Source of the DNA: Campylobacterales bacterium
Lineage (GTDB): Bacteria; Campylobacterota; Campylobacteria; Campylobacterales; QNZT01
Direction of reading: 5' to 3'
DNA length: 5,449 nt
Assembly (NCBI GenBank): GCA_026985685.1
Contig: JALSQA010000024.1
Location: 1-5,449, forward strand
Shown here: positions 4,279 through 5,449 of the stretch, piece by piece
Position numbering within the stretch: the stretch's first letter is position 1
Layout: the number at the start of each line of letters is the position of its first letter
Notes under the pieces: model-generated
Seen by the model: only the letters and a program-made list of their open reading frames with translations
Told to the model about the DNA's origin: nothing
Databases searched by the model: none
Position numbers and translations under genes: made by a program

Positions 4279-5449
4279 TATCAAAGCAAACAAATTACAG
4301 TTTGAATCCCAAAAAATAGGGATGATGTATTTTCGCGTTGCGATTATCCTTTTTGGTGCTCAGCTCTTGATGGGACTTATCGCTGCAATTCAATTTTTAT
4401 ATCCAAGTTTCTTGTTTGAATTATTTGATTTTTCAGTTGCAAGAATGGTGCATATCAATGCATTAGTCGTTTGGATGCTTTATGCGATGATCGGTTCGGT
4501 TTACTATATGATTCCTGATGAAACAGGACGTGAGGTAGTCGCACCGGGAATTGCAAAACTGGCATTTTGGGTATTAACAGCTGCCGTTACAGTTGTCGTT
4601 CTTGTTTATATTTTTATTCAAACTGGACCTGGTAAAGAGAGTACAATATGGTTGATCAATGAAGGTCGTGAATATCTTGAAGCTCCAAGGTGGGCGGATA
4701 TAGGTATTGTAGTTGTTGTTTTAATCTTTTATTTTAATGTATTTGCTACATATCTTAAAGGTGAAAAGACAGGTATTATGACTGTTATGGTTGCTAACCT
4801 TTTTGCTCTTGCTGGTTTATATCTGTGTGGTATGTTCTTTACTGACAACATCTCTATGGATCAATACTGGTGGTGGTGGGTAATTCACCTATGGGTTGAA
4901 GCTACCTGGGAAGTATTTGTTGGTACTTTAGCTGCGTATGCATTGATTAAAATAATCGGAGCAAAACGAGAAATTGTTGAGATGTGGTTGTGGATAGAAG
5001 TATTGATGTTGTTTGGTTCTGGTATTTTAGGTCTTGGACATCACTATTTCTGGATCGGTACACCTGAGTACTGGTGGGAAATTGGTGCATTGTTCTCTGC
5101 ACTAGAACCTGTACCATTGGTTGCTATGTTTGTGCATGTACTTTATGACTGGGGTAAAGAACAAGGACAAATTCATGCTAAAGGTGGAGCACATGCTATG
5201 AATAACGGACCTGCTATGGCTTGGATTGTTACAAATGCTTTTGGTAACTTTTTAGGTGCTGGTATATGGGGCTTTTTCCATACATTGCCACAAGTAAATA
5301 TCTATACACACGGTACACAATTTACATCAGCACACGGGCACTTAGCATTTTTTGGTGCATATGCAACGATTTTGATCGGTATGATGTATCTTGGAGTACA
5401 AGGTGCATATGGTGTCAAAAAAATGAAATCAACAGCACTTTCCAAATGG
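4268..5449 (+). CDS. norB: NorB, catalytic subunit of cytochrome c-dependent nitric oxide reductase (3' partial)
   Basis: NorB is the haem-copper-oxidase-type membrane subunit that couples two NO to N2O at a haem b3/non-haem FeB centre. The 394 codons present run off the right edge without a stop; the usual length is about 450-475. All expected metal ligands are seen: H62 (low-spin haem b, in V-H-I-N-A-L), FeB ligands H207 (V-I-H-L-W-V-E), H258 and H259 (G-L-G-H-H-Y-F), H356 (haem b3) and H358 (haem b) in S-A-H-G-H-L-A-F-F-G-A-Y. The conserved glutamates E211, E215 and E280 are present, so this is a true cNor rather than an oxidase or a variant Nor; numbering up to E280 almost equals that of Pseudomonas NorB. 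There is no quinol-oxidising N-terminal extension, consistent with the NorC partner. About nine extra residues lie between E280 and H356, probably in the loop around K-E-Q-G-Q-I-H-A-K-G-G. Confidence 0.96.
   Translation, partial: MLNSIKANKLQFESQKIGMMYFRVAIILFGAQLLMGLIAAIQFLYPSFLFELFDFSVARMVHINALVVWMLYAMIGSVYYMIPDETGREVVAPGIAKLAFWVLTAAVTVVVLVYIFIQTGPGKESTIWLINEGREYLEAPRWADIGIVVVVLIFYFNVFATYLKGEKTGIMTVMVANLFALAGLYLCGMFFTDNISMDQYWWWWVIHLWVEATWEVFVGTLAAYALIKIIGAKREIVEMWLWIEVLMLFGSGILGLGHHYFWIGTPEYWWEIGALFSALEPVPLVAMFVHVLYDWGKEQGQIHAKGGAHAMNNGPAMAWIVTNAFGNFLGAGIWGFFHTLPQVNIYTHGTQFTSAHGHLAFFGAYATILIGMMYLGVQGAYGVKKMKSTALSKW

Overview
The window reads as part of a respiratory nitrogen-oxide cluster from a low-GC, host-free-type member of the Campylobacterota (formerly Epsilonproteobacteria), most likely a denitrifying sulfur- or hydrogen-oxidiser of the Sulfurimonas/Sulfurovum/Sulfuricurvum kind. 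The reasons are the napB-napF-(orf)-napL-napD order, which matches the tail of the napAGHBFLD arrangement described for Wolinella and relatives; the presence of napL; strongly AT-rich codon use; and a nitric oxide reductase next door, which typical Campylobacter lack. The genus is an inference; the class-level placement is well supported.

All genes lie on the + strand. Region 1 (1-2478) is the downstream end of a periplasmic nitrate reductase operon: the C-terminal part of napB (di-haem electron-transfer subunit), napF (cytoplasmic polyferredoxin), a small very acidic gene of unknown function, napL (exported beta-propeller) and napD (NapA maturation chaperone). The genes overlap or are separated by only 14 bases, so they should be translated from one mRNA. 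napA, napG and napH are expected to the left of the window.

Region 2 (2479-3179) is a single Crp/Fnr-family regulator with an FNR-like recognition helix (E178, S181, R182) but no N-terminal cysteine cluster. Region 3 (3180-3285) is a 106-base intergenic promoter region holding a near-perfect FNR/NnrR-type box, TTGAC-N4-ATCAA, placed 41.5 bases upstream of the start expected from a TACAAT -10 element.

Region 4 (3286-5449) is a nitric oxide reductase operon: a small three-helix membrane protein of unknown function, norC (membrane-anchored cytochrome c) and norB (catalytic haem b/b3-FeB subunit, cut by the right edge after 394 codons). Together the window covers nitrate to nitrite (Nap) and nitric oxide to nitrous oxide (cNor), with a regulator between them whose predicted DNA specificity matches the box in front of the nor genes. 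No RNA genes, mobile elements, CRISPR arrays or long repeats were seen, and no convincing minus-strand genes.
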